Source: Epiperipatus broadwayi
Lineage: Eukaryota > Onychophora > Udeonychophora > Euonychophora > Peripatidae
DNA: 64,000 nucleotides
Direction: 5' to 3'
NCBI GenBank assembly: GCA_028023455.1
Contig: JAQFVV010000027.1
Span: forward strand, 4,399,845 to 4,463,844
This document shows positions 33,415 through 44,887 of this stretch, piece by piece. The notes under the pieces were generated by a model. The model was not told where the DNA came from and did no database searches. It worked only from the letters and a program-made list of their open reading frames with translations. The position numbers and the translations under genes are program-made. Positions within the stretch are counted from its first letter, which is position 1. Every line of letters begins with the position of its first letter.

Positions 33415-34581
33415 ATTAGTTCTCATTTAATTGCTTGGTTTATTAATTATTTGGAAAATAGATGTTTTTACATTTGTATAGATAAAATTAACTCTAAGCT
33501 ATTCAAAAATAAAATTAGGGTTCCTTAGAGTGGAATATTTGCACCTTTACTTTTTAATGTTTTCATGTATGATCTTGATCAAAACATTAATTAAACAAAG
33601 TATGATACTTACCTATGCAGATGATTGTAAATTATTTAAAAAAATTAGTACATATTATGATATATTGATCTTCAAAACGATATTGTTTATTTTAAAGAAT
33701 GGTGTAAATTTAATAATATAAAAATAAATATAAGTAAACGATGTATTGTCTCTTACAACAATAAAACAGATAGTTTTGTTTATCATTATAGGATTGAGGA
33801 AGATATTATTATATATAAAGAAGTTGTTTCTGATCTAGGAATTATATTTTGTAATCATTTTACTTTTAATGAGCATATAAAATATAACTAAACCATATAG
33901 ATAGATAGGATGCATTTTGAGATTTGGAAGAGATTTATCTCCTTATATGAAGTACATGTTATTCTATCCCCTTGTTGTACCTTTGTTGGAGTATAGTTCT
34001 TCTATATGGAATTTGGATTTGATTTATATTGAATCTAAAATTTCTAATATGGAGAAAAGCTTTATTAAGTTAATAAAGGAAGAAAATTTGAATCTTAAAA
34101 CAATACTAACTGAAAGAAGACTAAATAATGATATGCTATTTTTAAAAAAGTTAATTGTTAGAAAAATTGATGTTAATGAGGGTATATCTAAAGTTGAATT
34201 AAGAGTGCCTTCTCATTTGTTAAGGGAAGTGCACACTTTTAATATTAAAAAAAGTAAAAATTCTTTTTTAACCAAATCTGTCATTAACAGATTGCAAAAG
34301 TTATACAATCAAAAATTTAATACCATTGATATTTTTTGTGATTACTTCATAAATAATATTAAAAAGAAATTGAATTTACTGTAGATAATATGTATTTATA
34401 TATTTTTTCACTTTTTGATTATGAATTGTAATTTTCTTTATTGCATATTTTTTAAAAAAAAAATTTTATAATGTTTTATTTATTGTATATTTATTTTGTA
34501 ATTATTAATAATGTATGAATATTTATTTGTGTATTTCTGTTAAAGCAAAAGTGTTGAAATGCACATAATAAATAAGAATTG

Positions 34582-34590
<9 letters not shown>
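33415..34590 (+). mobile_element. Jockey/CR1-like LINE, 5'-truncated
   Basis: From 33,420 the reading is LIAWFINYLENRCFYICID, then a decayed GVPQGS block (RVP, stop, SGIFAPLLFNVFMYDL), corresponding to RT domains 4-5. LTYADDCKLFKK at about 33,605 is the YADD catalytic box. After frame breaks near 33,720 and 33,890 a 155-codon frame (33,917-34,384) has RFGRDLSPYM, YPLVVPLLEYSSSIWN and ENLNLKTILTERRL, the standard connection and tail region of jockey-superfamily LINEs (LVxPxLEYxSxxW). An AT-rich 3' UTR ends AATAAATAAGAATTGA at about 34,580 and runs into a simple repeat, as is common for these elements. The endonuclease is missing. Confidence 0.82.
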
Positions 34591-34614
<24 letters not shown>

Positions 34615-34616
34615 GA

Positions 34617-34678
<62 letters not shown>
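34584..34678 (+). repeat. ATC then ATT microsatellite at a LINE 3' end
   Basis: About ten ATC units then roughly twenty ATT units directly follow the LINE 3' UTR. It probably started as the LINE's simple-repeat tail and expanded. Confidence 0.9.
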
Positions 34679-36590
34679 TCTAGCTTTTATGGATTTGTGA
34701 ATTTTTCTAGTTTCATCAAAAAGTCTTTTATACTGCTTATTATAAATCCAAATTCTGCTGAAAAATTAAATAAACATGAATTTTATTATCTACCAGAATG
34801 TACTCAGTCTATGAAAAAGGCATGGTTTTTGTTTAATTGGTTGCTTTACTAAATTGCTTTTAAGATTTAATGAAAACTAAACAAAAGATTTTAATATTAT
34901 ATAAATAAATGTGAGAAATTCACAATTGAAAAATTGAAAAAATCAATATTTGTAACAATCTGACCTGTTTGATATATTTCAGAAATGCAACGTATTAATA
35001 AAGCTAAATTAATGTTTTAATATGCCTGTTATATTTGATATGTGAATTTGACAGTGTTATGGGCAACTGCTTTGTAAAAAAATTACATTTATTATTGGTG
35101 GAATTACTTTCCTCGCATGAAATATGCTTTGTAATAAAAACTATGGATTATTAAATATAAAGAATAGAATTACTTCCCTTGCATAAAATGTTCATGGTTT
35201 AGTTAGATATAATTATTTATTTATAAAAAGAAATTTAAAGCTTTTTTATTTTATTTTTTCACAGAGTTACAAACAAACATAATAGTTTTTTTTTTTAATT
35301 GTTTGTGAATTAGGCAATTGACAGCTTTGCGACAAACATACATTCACAGGAAACACAAGACAGCCTTATGGACAAACATTCACATGGATTTTATATTATC
35401 TATAGTTTATATATATTAAAATACTTTGTGTAAATTGTACTAATTTGTTACATTAACAACAATATGTACATTTTAAAATATAAAATATGCTTATACTTAT
35501 ATCCACACAAAATTTTTATGTAGCCCTAATTAAAATAATAAAGCAAAGCAATGCTTATTAATTGTGTTAGATAATGGATATTTTTGACTTAGTGACTGTA
35601 ATCCACCTGCATTGCCTAATTACCTCAATCTATCTACAGTTAGAGAACTTGACAAATACATGTTGATATTATTGTTATTTTGCCAGTATCAATTTCAAAT
35701 TTATTTGCTCAAAACCAATAGCTAAAGATTATTTAGAATAGAGAATAAAATAAAAATTAATGCTAAAGAAAAGTAATATTAAAATATGCGTTAAGAAAGG
35801 TAGAAAAAAATACAATAAAACACATTATTATAATAAATTGATGAAAATGTTAATATTCTAAATATATATTCTAGATTATTTGGATTAAAAAAATAAAATA
35901 GTGTGAATTTGATGCGAGATACAGAAAAAAATCTTTAAAAATTCTTAATCCCGAGTGATGCGAGCTGTAATCTTTTCCACTCAATAAAAATTCAAACCAC
36001 CGCCTACAATCTATTTATTAAATTAATATGTCATAATGTAAATTATAATAATATATAATTGTAATCATTTAGAGATAAATTCTTTTTTTTTTATGCTTAA
36101 GAAATACAATAACGTTTTTTAAATATATATATATTTAATTTTCGCATATGCTTCAACGTTAATAGCAAAGCTTTTGTTATTGTTAATAGAAATATATCTA
36201 GAGTGTGAAGCAACTGTTTTACACCCTAGACTGAAATATTCATTTACCAGTCAAAGATTTTACTGCCCTCGAGTGGTTAATATTTTAATTATTTTTAAAT
36301 ACGTTGACCAATATCGTTTTAATACTTGCCCAATTATTTACCCGATGGTCGAACAAGATTTGCCTTAACACATTTAAACGAATGATTATCGCCCATTTAA
36401 CCATCAATCAGTCAGCCATAGTTAGTTGTAATCAATTTAACATTATTGTTTTAAATAATAAATTGTACGTCAACAAACCGGCTGACGCTTTGACATATAT
36501 ATATAAATAATTGACATTATACATATATAAAACATTTTATCTCTTCATTGTCTACATACTATAATATAAATTTATATATAGGTTATATGA
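34679..36590. other. AT-rich stretch without recognised content
   Basis: No coding pattern or repeat family recognised. Frames at 36,174-36,368 and 36,304-36,510 overlap each other and show no domain. Confidence 0.45.
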
Positions 36591-36594
36591 GCAC

Positions 36595-36695
36595 AGACTT
36601 TCACACGACTCACCACTCTATTTTATTTCACTGATACACTCGAACACATATATGTTGAAAAGATAAACAATCACCAATATGAATTTATATATAAT
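36595..36695 (-). repeat. F1 left-arm fragment
   Basis: AGCACAGACTTTCACAC, CCACTCTATTTTATTTCAC and CACATATATGTTGAAAAG followed by AATCACCAATATGAATTTAT keep the F1 left-arm order, but the B-box end is damaged. Confidence 0.45.
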
Positions 36696-36734
36696 ATGAT
36701 TTCCATGTGTAGATTATATATATAAAATAAATGA

Positions 36735-36850
36735 ATAATCGAAGTTCATAAGAAGTTCGAACCTAGGAAGAAATGGAGAACAACTGTGATCCTTGGACCT
36801 TGATCCCCAGAGTCTGCCATACTACCACTGCTCTAAACCATGTAGTGATA
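36735..36850 (-). repeat. SINE family D, copy 4 (reverse)
   Basis: Read on the minus strand: CATGGTTTAGAGCAGTGG, TAGTATGGCAGACTC, GGGGATCAAGGTC, then AGGTTCGAACTTCTTATG. The B box GGTTCGAACTTC is good and the A box is recognisable. This is the best-preserved member of the family. Confidence 0.65.
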
Positions 36851-37314
36851 TATATATATGTTTGCAATATATATATATTAATCGCTCTGTGTTTATAGAC
36901 TCACTATCATTTTTAGACAGCCATTGACTGCAAAAGTGGTGTTTTTTATGAATCATCTATGTTACCTTTTTTTTTTTTTTTACGCACCTAATCATGAGGT
37001 AACCCTTTTCTTCAGTTGAACGTTGTAATATTTTTTCATTTCCTCATAATTCTATTTTTAGTTTGATAATTATTTTTATTATTGTCTTAATGTGTGCATA
37101 CTTTAATTAAATTGTATCACATTTGTATGTGTATATATTATTTGTAGATTCAGATATTAATTAATTCAGATATCAATGAGAAAGCTTTTAATCAAATACA
37201 AAGTTAAACCATTGATTTTACTTTGAATCTAAAGTTATCATAGATAAGGTTAAAGTCAAAAACCTTGTGGGATTTAAAATCCAAATGCACTATCATCTGA
37301 TAACCTCAGCTACT

Positions 37315-37316
<2 letters not shown>

Positions 37317-37345
<29 letters not shown>
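37317..37345 (+). repeat. CA microsatellite
   Basis: Fourteen CA units immediately upstream of RTE copy C. Confidence 0.95.
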
Positions 37346-37349
<4 letters not shown>

Positions 37350-37885
37350 ATATAATGGATGAAATTAATCATAGAATTAAATTTAGTTGGAGTGCTTGTG
37401 GTAAAAATAACTTAACATTAAAAAGAAATAGGCTATGTGTTTAAAAAAGGTTTTTAATAAATGTGTTTTACCGGTTCTTATTTAGGAATTTGAGACTTGG
37501 ACACTTAATAGAAGAGCAATACAAAGATTTCAGACCTTTTACAGAAGTATGGAGAAATGTATGTTAGGAGTAACAAGAAGAGAGTGAAAATGCAATACAT
37601 GGGTAAGAGAACAAATAAATGTTACTGACATCATTGAAAGAATTAAAATACTGAAGTAGAGTTGAACTGGACATATTGCTAGAAAAGATAATAATAGATA
37701 GACAGTCTTAAACTGGATTTCAAGAGATTGTAAAAGACTTAGAAAGAGATCAGATGTGAGATTGATGAATGAAATAAGAACATGCTAGGATGATGTGGAA
37801 AAGAGAGGCTAGAGATCAGAGAAGATGGACTGAACTTGGAGAAATCTTCCTGCAGTGGACTGATAATTGTTGAAAATAATGATAA
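37346..37885 (+). mobile_element. RTE-like element, copy C (5'-truncated)
   Basis: Begins GGAAATATAATGGATG, 9 bases downstream of the start of copy D. Degraded blocks follow: a CVLPVL-like block at about 37,460, ETWTLNRRAIQRF, YRSMEKCMLGVTRRE, then RDQRRWTELGE, with tail TGATAATTGTTGAAAATAATG. It has more stops than copies A and D, so it is older or less constrained. Confidence 0.82.
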
Positions 37886-38745
37886 TGGAGGTAAAAAAAA
37901 TGCTTACATATATATATACATAATTTAAATATTCTATATGGGTATATAAATACACTTCATGCTCTAGATAAATGGATAAATAAACGGTGATACATTAATT
38001 AAAAAAAAAAATAATCCCATAAATTTATAATACAATGTGTTCTAAAAGTATACTATATTAAAGTTTATAACTTATAAATGAGAATGTGCCAAAACAAATT
38101 AAGCTAAAGAAAACAATAATGAACATAGAATAAAACCATTATAAAATTTAAATTGATAATTTTAACCCTTTCACTTATCACCAATTTGCATCATCTCTTA
38201 TTGGGCTGTTTAAATTATAGTTTAATATTTTGGTTTACTATTAAAACCTGTATTTTATATTATGAATCAATAGATTTTATTTGATTACTAGAATTATAAG
38301 TTTATAGATGAAAAGCATCCTAAAAAGTTAAGTTTGAATTTTGTGAGTATAGGGGGGGGGGGTAAATAAAGTGAAATATATAATGAAAACAAGTACTTTT
38401 TTTTATTGGATGATTACCAAACATCTGTGAATAAAGTAAATTAACAAAATCTTGTTTAAGTGAATTTAATTTCTAAACTCAAATGAATTATTGTTATCAT
38501 AATGCTATGAAATTCTGTTCTAAAATATAAAATTACGATTATTAAAATATCACATAAGATCTGTATAATAATGGAAGATAATTACCAATCATTTTATTTT
38601 CACTTTTACTATGAATCTCTTAATTTGTATTTTTAAAAATAAAACATGTAAAAATAACTTAAGCATAATTACAAAAATATTTCTTTTTTAATAATTTACT
38701 ATACATGAATAAGCATTTATTTTATAACGTCTTGCGTGCGATTAT
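37886..38745. other. AT-rich stretch without recognised content
   Basis: Contains an 11-base G run at 38,352-38,362. Otherwise nothing recognised. Confidence 0.5.
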
Positions 38746-38746
38746 A

Positions 38747-38877
38747 ATTACGATAGAATGACAGCCTGTTAAGCTAATTGCGCAGACGCTCATGTGGTTG
38801 TTCAAAGGTATTCATTTATTAATACATTCTCACAGCGTCTGCGCAATTAGCTTAACAGGCTGTCATTCTATCGTAAT
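38747..38877. repeat. Perfect 44-bp inverted repeat with 43-base loop
   Basis: Bases 38,747-38,790 and 38,834-38,877 are exact inverse copies, beginning ATTACGATAGAATGACAGCC and ending TGCGCAGACGCT. They are much richer in G+C than their flanks. The loop includes GTTGTTCAAAGG and TTCATTTATTAATAC. No other copy is seen here. It fits a young MITE, but a transcribed hairpin would look the same. Confidence 0.9.
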
Positions 38878-39068
38878 AATTTACTATACAAATATTTTGT
38901 ATAAATAATCATAAATATTTAAACGAACTACTAGAAAATATAAAATTCTTTTGCTCATTGCATATACAATTTTTATACTCATTACCAATAGCAATAGAAG
39001 ACTAGTTTACAAATAGTCAAAATACGAGCCATAGATCACATGACCCAATTCTCTTAAGCTTGTAAGAT

Positions 39069-39246
39069 ATAATCAATGAGTATTGCCAATTTCTCAACAA
39101 GCTTTGTGGTAAATGCTTAGCCAGAGCCAGCATTTAAAATATCTCTGTCAGGACCCCCCTCCCCCAACCTTTGACCATGGTTTTGTGTTTTGGCTAAGCA
39201 TTTATCACAAAGCTTGTTGAGGAATTGGCAATCCTCATTGATTATA
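39069..39246. repeat. Foldback element with about 57-bp arms
   Basis: Left arm ATAATCAATGAGTATTGCC, AATTTCTCAACAAGC, TTTGTGGTAAATGCTTAGCC; the right arm at 39,190-39,246 is its inverse with three or four mismatches. The 64-base spacer holds a C-rich run. TAGTTTACAAATAGTC also occurs on both outer sides (39,004 and 39,246), possibly a longer duplicated target or element end. Confidence 0.75.
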
Positions 39247-39745
39247 GTTTACAAATAGTCTCACAATTGTTTGTGAAGCCCAAGTTAAAAGAAGAATACT
39301 GATCAGTTACACTGTTGTCTCATTTATGTGTTTTCTTTCTAGAAGATTGATGTTTTCCGATTTTTTAAAAACTAATAAATCAATATTTGCAACCTAATCA
39401 TATATAAATCAATATTTATTTTAGATTCAGTTTCTACTTTTATGATGACTTTTTAATACTTACATGAACTGTTTGTCAGACATATGCAATTTTTTTCAGA
39501 ACAGTTTAAACTTATTTAATCAATTAAAATGCCTCCAAGAATAAATAAATGGTTTTATTGAAATAATCACCAATTTTACCAACAGATCTGACAGAATAGA
39601 AACCTTAACTCAAAGACTCACTTTTTCTAGGCATGAGAAGAATATATTTGGCTGTTTCTTTTTTGTTTTGTTAATTTATCTGCTATAATATATTTGAACC
39701 ACTCCATCACTTAACCAATGACACTATACCAAATGATTCACACAT
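39247..39745. other. Stretch without recognised content
   Basis: Unrecognised AT-rich DNA immediately upstream of a GIY-YIG-like frame; it may contain unrecognisable remains of the same element. Confidence 0.35.
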
Positions 39746-39748
39746 CAA

Positions 39749-40138
39749 GTGGTCTGCAGAATTAAATGCATCCAATCAGCTTGCAATGCTGGATATTATG
39801 GGGAGTCAATGGTTAATTTGTCAACAAGACTTGCCCAATACAGATATTTATACAATAGAACCCTCAGAAACAAAGAACACATCAATATTTTTCTGACCAT
39901 GAACAGAAAACTGGGCACAGATTTGAGCCACCAAAGCAGAAATAGTGTACACACAAAGAGAGAGAGGATAGAAAGTGAAAGATTAAAGAAGCATGTGTGT
40001 GCAATAGCTGGTGACCATTTCTCTATTAACAAAAAAAGAAATAAGTTACACACATTTCAAATAAATGGGCTATTTAAATATTCAAATTTAAATTTTAAAT
40101 ATTCAAATTTAAATTTTAAATTAAAATTGAATAACTAA
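39749..40138 (+). pseudogene. Possible GIY-YIG retroelement relic (front half of domain)
   Basis: A 129-codon frame contains IQSACNAGYYGESMVNLSTR followed by LAQYRYLYN. A C-x-x-x-Y-x-GE-x-x-x-x-LxxR-x-x-x-Y/H pattern is the front of the GIY-YIG nuclease domain in Penelope-like elements (usual form: C-N-x-x-Y-I-G-E-T-x-x-x-L-x-x-R-x-x-E-H). The first two thirds are basic and hydrophilic; the last third (NLNFKYSNLNFKLK) comes from a tandem repeat at 40,074-40,125. The start codon is not meaningful. The catalytic Arg is present, but the second half of the domain is unrecognisable. Chance similarity is possible. Confidence 0.4.
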
Positions 40139-40731
40139 ACAGTTAATTAAACATTGATATAAAAAATCATATAATCACACCACTATATGCCATGAAAAAT
40201 ATTTATTTAAAGTATATTCTTTATTAATAACACAAATTTTATATACACTTTTTACAAATAAACCACATGATTTAACTATCAGATATACATAATAATTATT
40301 TCACTCTACTTTAAAAACACTACCCTATGCAGATGCAAAGAACATCACTATATGTCCATGTCTTCTATAAATATTTTGATTTAGATTGTCAATCCCACAC
40401 TTCACATAGTGTCGGCGTACATCCACACCATAGTTTGACCATAATTTTCTTCGGTAGGTATCTTAGGCATTGATTAAAGTATTTGCTCCAGTCTTTATCT
40501 AGTTTTTGTAACCAGTTATACTTTTTATTATGAAAGATATATTGAAAGCATGCTAGGCAGTAATAAAGCTAAATATTGTTTAAAAACCTATCTTTTCTGT
40601 GTGTATTTTCATTTTACTAGATATTACATTGGCTCAGGAAAAAGAAAATTAGTAACAGTTAAATTACAATAAATAAAATTATGACTAATAAATTACTTCT
40701 GGGTATTAAATGCATGCACATTCTATTATAT

Positions 40732-41571
40732 AGGGTTGCCACTGAAAACAGAAGGGTTTGAAACAGTCATAACCTTTCATTTTCAATCTTTTTTTTGTAG
40801 GTTATAGAGCATTCCTTGGAGATTAAAATGGCTACATTTGATGCCAAGCAATAAGTGAAACTCAATGAGTTTTTCTACTCCAGTAAAAGATCAATTATTG
40901 AATATCTTTTAGCAATAACATGATTCGGAACCTAATCACCTGGCTTGAAAAACTGGATCAGTCATCAATCTTCTGGGAAGAAGTTCAAATATAGTGTTAT
41001 CAGCCCCACTATTTCTTTGAAAATAAGGAAGATCAGTGAGAAAGAATCAACAGGATCTTGTATAGAACAATGCTTGAAAATGTTTAAATCCAACACAGAT
41101 AATCAGGAGGTATATTTCAAACAGGATGGAGTTACTGTGCACACAGGCAGGTTGATGATGGACCTCCTGTGAGAAATTTTTGGTGAACAAATAATTTTAA
41201 AAAAAATTTGAATTTGTTCACCTGATTTTATTTGATAACCCCAGACTTGCTTTTGGGGGGGGGGGGCTGCTTAAAAAAATGAGTTTATGTAAATAAACCT
41301 CAAACAAGTCAAGAACTTAGAGGAGAACGTTCGAGCCAAAACCTGACATTTAGGACCTGGAACCATGCTAACATCATTGAAAATTCTGTGGAAAGAGCCT
41401 GTATTTGTGTGGAGGAAAATGGGGGTCATTTGAGGGGTTATTTTTCACACATAATACTGAAAAATATCTATTAATTATATTTCCAAATAAAATCATAAAA
41501 AACTAAAAAAATATGTGTTTGTAAAAGTTATTTTTGTTTTATATTATTCAGTCTTTCAGTGACCACCCTTT
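40732..41571 (+). mobile_element. Tc1/mariner-type transposon, internally deleted and broken
   Basis: Terminal inverted repeats flanked by TA: the left end reads AGGGTTGCCACTGAAAACAG and the right end, reversed, AAGGGTGGTCACTGAAAGAC. Inside, the plus strand begins MATFDAKQ, stop, VKLNEFFY, then ISLKIRKISEKESTG. It jumps to YFKQDGVTVHTGRLMMDLL, stop, REIFGEQII (Asp of the second catalytic position in QDG), then CICVEENGGHLRGYF. Those blocks match transposases with the pattern FQQDGATAHTAR and a final CIDxxGxHLxD. At about 840 bp it lacks several hundred bases compared with an autonomous element of about 1.3 kb. Stops and frameshifts confirm it is dead. A 12-base G run sits at 41,255. Confidence 0.85.
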
Positions 41572-42120
41572 ATATATTATTAATCATATCTAGAACTTTT
41601 TTTGATAGATAGCTTATAGCCATCATAATTAGCAATCCAATTATTCACTACTCTTAATTTAATCATTTTCCATAGTATAATATTATAGACTGCTTGATAT
41701 AATTGCTATTATTTTGGGATTATTTTCATTCTCTTACAATGATCTATTATGCCTTTTTGCTATTATACATTCATTTGCTGGTAGAAACTGGAACTAGAGT
41801 AAATATTCATTTATTAATTTAAAAAAATCTGAAGATGTTAGTATTTTTTAAAGCACTACAAATGAGTTCATTATGCTATTGATTTGTAGATATTACTTGG
41901 AACTGACTTCTCATTGTTATTAGTAATAGGCAAAAGACTATACATTTTTGGACTTTATTTCCGCATTTATTATTTTTATAAAATGTTTGTATTTTATTAT
42001 GTTTTCCTTTTTCATTTGTATTTGTAATAAATTAGCAAAATGTTTTGAAAGTCCGCAACTGAAAAGATTTTATTATGTTCTTTGTATGAGTTTCCTTTTT
42101 TTAGACATAGCTGCACATAC
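41572..42120. other. AT-rich stretch without recognised content
   Basis: Hydrophobic frame at 41,948-42,139 explained by T-rich composition. Confidence 0.45.
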
Positions 42121-42121
42121 T

Positions 42122-42375
42122 TATGGTATGGTATACTAGAATCATAACTCTCACTAATTGGCTAGTTATTCTGCCCTATTGATTGAGAAATAAAGGAGGT
42201 GTGGTTTATCATTAATCATAATCATGTCATTAATAAAAAGAAACAGTAAACAACTTCTGACCAAATGAAATATGTAAAATCAAATGGAAATAATTACCAC
42301 AATTATTCCTCAATAAATAGGGCATTACAGCTAGCCAATCAGTGAGAGCTATGATTCTGGTATATCATACCAAAA
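42122..42375. mobile_element. MITE-like foldback
   Basis: The left end GGTATGGTATACTAGAATC continues ATAACTCTCACTAATTGGC and GCCCTATTGATTGAG. The right end is its inverse (CTCAATAAATAGGGC, GCTAGCCAATCAGTGAGAGC, TATGATTCTGGTATATCATACC). Arms about 75 bases, spacer about 100 bases, no coding frame. Confidence 0.75.
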
Positions 42376-42930
42376 GTGCCCTCAGCTAAAAAAGACTAAT
42401 TTATCCAAAAAAATAATGGAACCTTTTCACTTGTGAATATTAAAACATTTTGCTAAAATATTTGTGTACTATTTATTTTTTATGATTACATTTAGACTTT
42501 GTTTGAATATGCTTTGTTTTTAAAAATACAAGTTAAGAAATTTGTAATAATAGTAAAATTAAACTATGATCAGTTACACTCTGCTAAATTTGGTAGAATA
42601 GAACTTATGGGATATTTTAATAATTATAAATGCAATTTTAAACTTGACAAGAGAATTTCATTTCTTTATGATCACTTAACAATAACTTACTTCACCTTTA
42701 GAAATGAAGTCCAATTAATCAAGATTTCATTAATTAAATTTGTTACTGTCATTGTGATATTTGTTCAATAAGCAAAACATTGTTATTCTCATTATATACT
42801 TTATTTTTTTATCGGACTATACTTGTAAAGTGCAAATACAATTTTTGAAGTAATTTTTCATTTATAAACTTATATTTCTAATAAATAAGATACAATTTAT
42901 TGATTTATACCATAGAATAAAGATTTTAAA
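42376..42930. other. AT-rich stretch without recognised content
   Basis: A 90-codon frame (42,499-42,771) has no recognised domain and typical AT-rich residue usage (Lys, Asn, Ile, Phe); probably chance. Confidence 0.4.
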
Positions 42931-42934
42931 ACAG

Positions 42935-43085
42935 GCAAACCTCTCCATACAGTAGTGCCACACTGTGCCAATCAGAGTAATCAATGGATGTCAGAAGACT
43001 TGTGCATAAAATCCCCATCTAGTACCTACTCATCCAATATCCCCAGACTAATTTCTGGAGCCTTGGATCTGAGAGCACTGATGAA
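42935..43085 (-). repeat. SINE-C copy, reverse
   Basis: GGCAAACCTCTCCATACAG, AGTGCCACACTGTGCCAATC, GTGCATAAAATCCCCATC, CCAATATCCCCAGACTAATT and GGATCTGAGAGCACTG are the reverse of the family body. Just outside, CAATTGCCTCTAGAGGGTAATG (partly) recurs as AACTGCCACTAGGGGTGATAC at 43,275, a separate small direct repeat. Confidence 0.7.
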
Positions 43086-44090
43086 TTAATAACTACAATT
43101 GCCTCTAGAGGGTAATGCAAAAAATGTTGAAATATAAAATGTTTAATATCATACATTTTTATAATTTTTATTAGGTTTTATTTATTTAAGCCTTTTATCT
43201 TAAATTTTTAAAAATACAATTTCAGTTTTTAAAAAAATCAACTTGTGCATTACAGTATGTAAAATTAGTAAGTCCAACTGCCACTAGGGGTGATACAAAA
43301 AGTGTTGAATTAACTAAAACATTAAACAAAAAATTCTTCCATTACTTCTTAGTCTGATGGGTATAACCTATCTTAGTTTCATTAAATGTTCCAGTGAAGT
43401 TCTTAAAGGCCATTATGAAAATACATTTCTCTAGTTATTTACATGGATTATTTCCCACACTTATTTGTTTACATATTAATTAAACTATAAAAAATATTTA
43501 CCATATGACTATTTGATATATGTGTAGTGAAGATAATAAAAACTTTTTCTTGGAGCACCCCTATCTGAAAACACCACCATAACAATGATTCATAAATTAA
43601 ACTTAGAGAGTCATTTTAACAAAATAGTAAATAACATTTATTTTCTCATATCAATGCTTTAATTTACCAGATAAACAAAAAGTAGCCAATTTTATTTAAC
43701 CACTGTCTTCTTGTACATGATGAATAAGCTACAAAAAGCATGGCTAATTTTATGTTTCATTTTTTTCAAATGTCAATGAGTGACTTATTTATCGTGTCAA
43801 ATTATCACTGAGATGAGAAAATGGGTAACTACTTTGAGTTTGATTTGTGAATAGTTGTCATGGTAATACATTCAAACATAATTGCTTCATGCATAATAGC
43901 AACATATATATATATATCAGATAATCTCAGTGTTCATATCCAAATTACTATTTGCTAACAAAATGGATTTGAATGGATTATTTCTTTGTTGCATTTAATG
44001 CTATTATATAAAAATAAATGCAGATAATAATGAAAACTGAGAATGAAATTGAATCCATTAGAAATGTAAATAACAATCAAACCAATGTAG
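43086..44090. other. AT-rich stretch without recognised content
   Basis: Bases 43,960-44,080 resemble 45,150-45,255 (GAATGAAATTG, ATCCATTA, AATGTAAA), a diverged direct repeat on the two sides of the next foldback. Confidence 0.4.
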
Positions 44091-44093
44091 CTG

Positions 44094-44887
44094 TATAATA
44101 ATCAATCTAAATGAGATTGAAACAAATTATAATTATAATTCTTTAATTATCAAACCAGCTTTCATTTCTTATTGAGACTTTTTCAAGATACCAAGTTTTA
44201 TACATCACATGACAAATTAATTACACTCACTCCACTTATTGGACATTATTCATCTTAAACAATATTATTAACATTACACATATAAATCTATAAATAAATA
44301 AATAAAATGAAATAAAGTACTTTACAAACTTTAAAATTCTATAATTTTACAATAGTTTTTAAAGCTTCCAATTATTCAATTTTTCTGGATCTTTAACTAT
44401 ATTTACACATCTATCTAAATTTTTCTGAATATATAAAGCTTCATAAAAAAAAATAGATAGATATGTATATATAGTTAAAGGTCCAGAAAAATTAATTAGA
44501 AAATGGGCATTATTGAAAATTTGGAAGATTTAAAAATTATTATAAAATTATAAATGGAAACTTATAACGAAAGATAAAAAAAAGGAGAAGGGCAGGGGAA
44601 AATCAGAATGTTTATTTACATAATATAAAATATATCTGCATAGTTTTAAAGTGTATGTAGTTTATTTTATTTTGTTTATTTATTTATAGATTTATATATT
44701 TATAATGTTAATAATATTGTTTAAGATGAATAATGTCCAATAGATGGAGTGAGTGTAATTAATTGATCATGTGATGTATAAAACTTGATGTCTTGAAAAG
44801 GTGTCAATAAAAGATGAAAGCTAGTTTGATAATTAAAGAATTATAATTATAATTTGTTCCAATTATATTTAGATTGATTATTATATT
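44094..44887. mobile_element. 0.8 kb foldback with nearly full-length arms
   Basis: Inverse copies reach almost to the centre (about 44,440). Outer: TATAATAATCAATCTAAAT against ATTTAGATTGATTATTATA. Middle: CAAATTATAATTATAATTC, CCACTTATTGGACATTATTC, TTTTATACATCACATGA. Inner: TTTTTCTGGATCTTTAAC against GTTAAAGGTCCAGAAAAA. The right arm has one block (44,575-44,650) that does not align. No coding frame is seen. It could be a long palindromic transposon or a tail-to-tail insertion of two copies. Confidence 0.75.

Noticed and set aside
34613-34852. Frame starting with a long Ile run
   Set aside because: Translation of the ATT microsatellite.
42499-42771. 90-codon plus-strand frame
   Set aside because: No recognised motif and composition expected by chance in AT-rich DNA.
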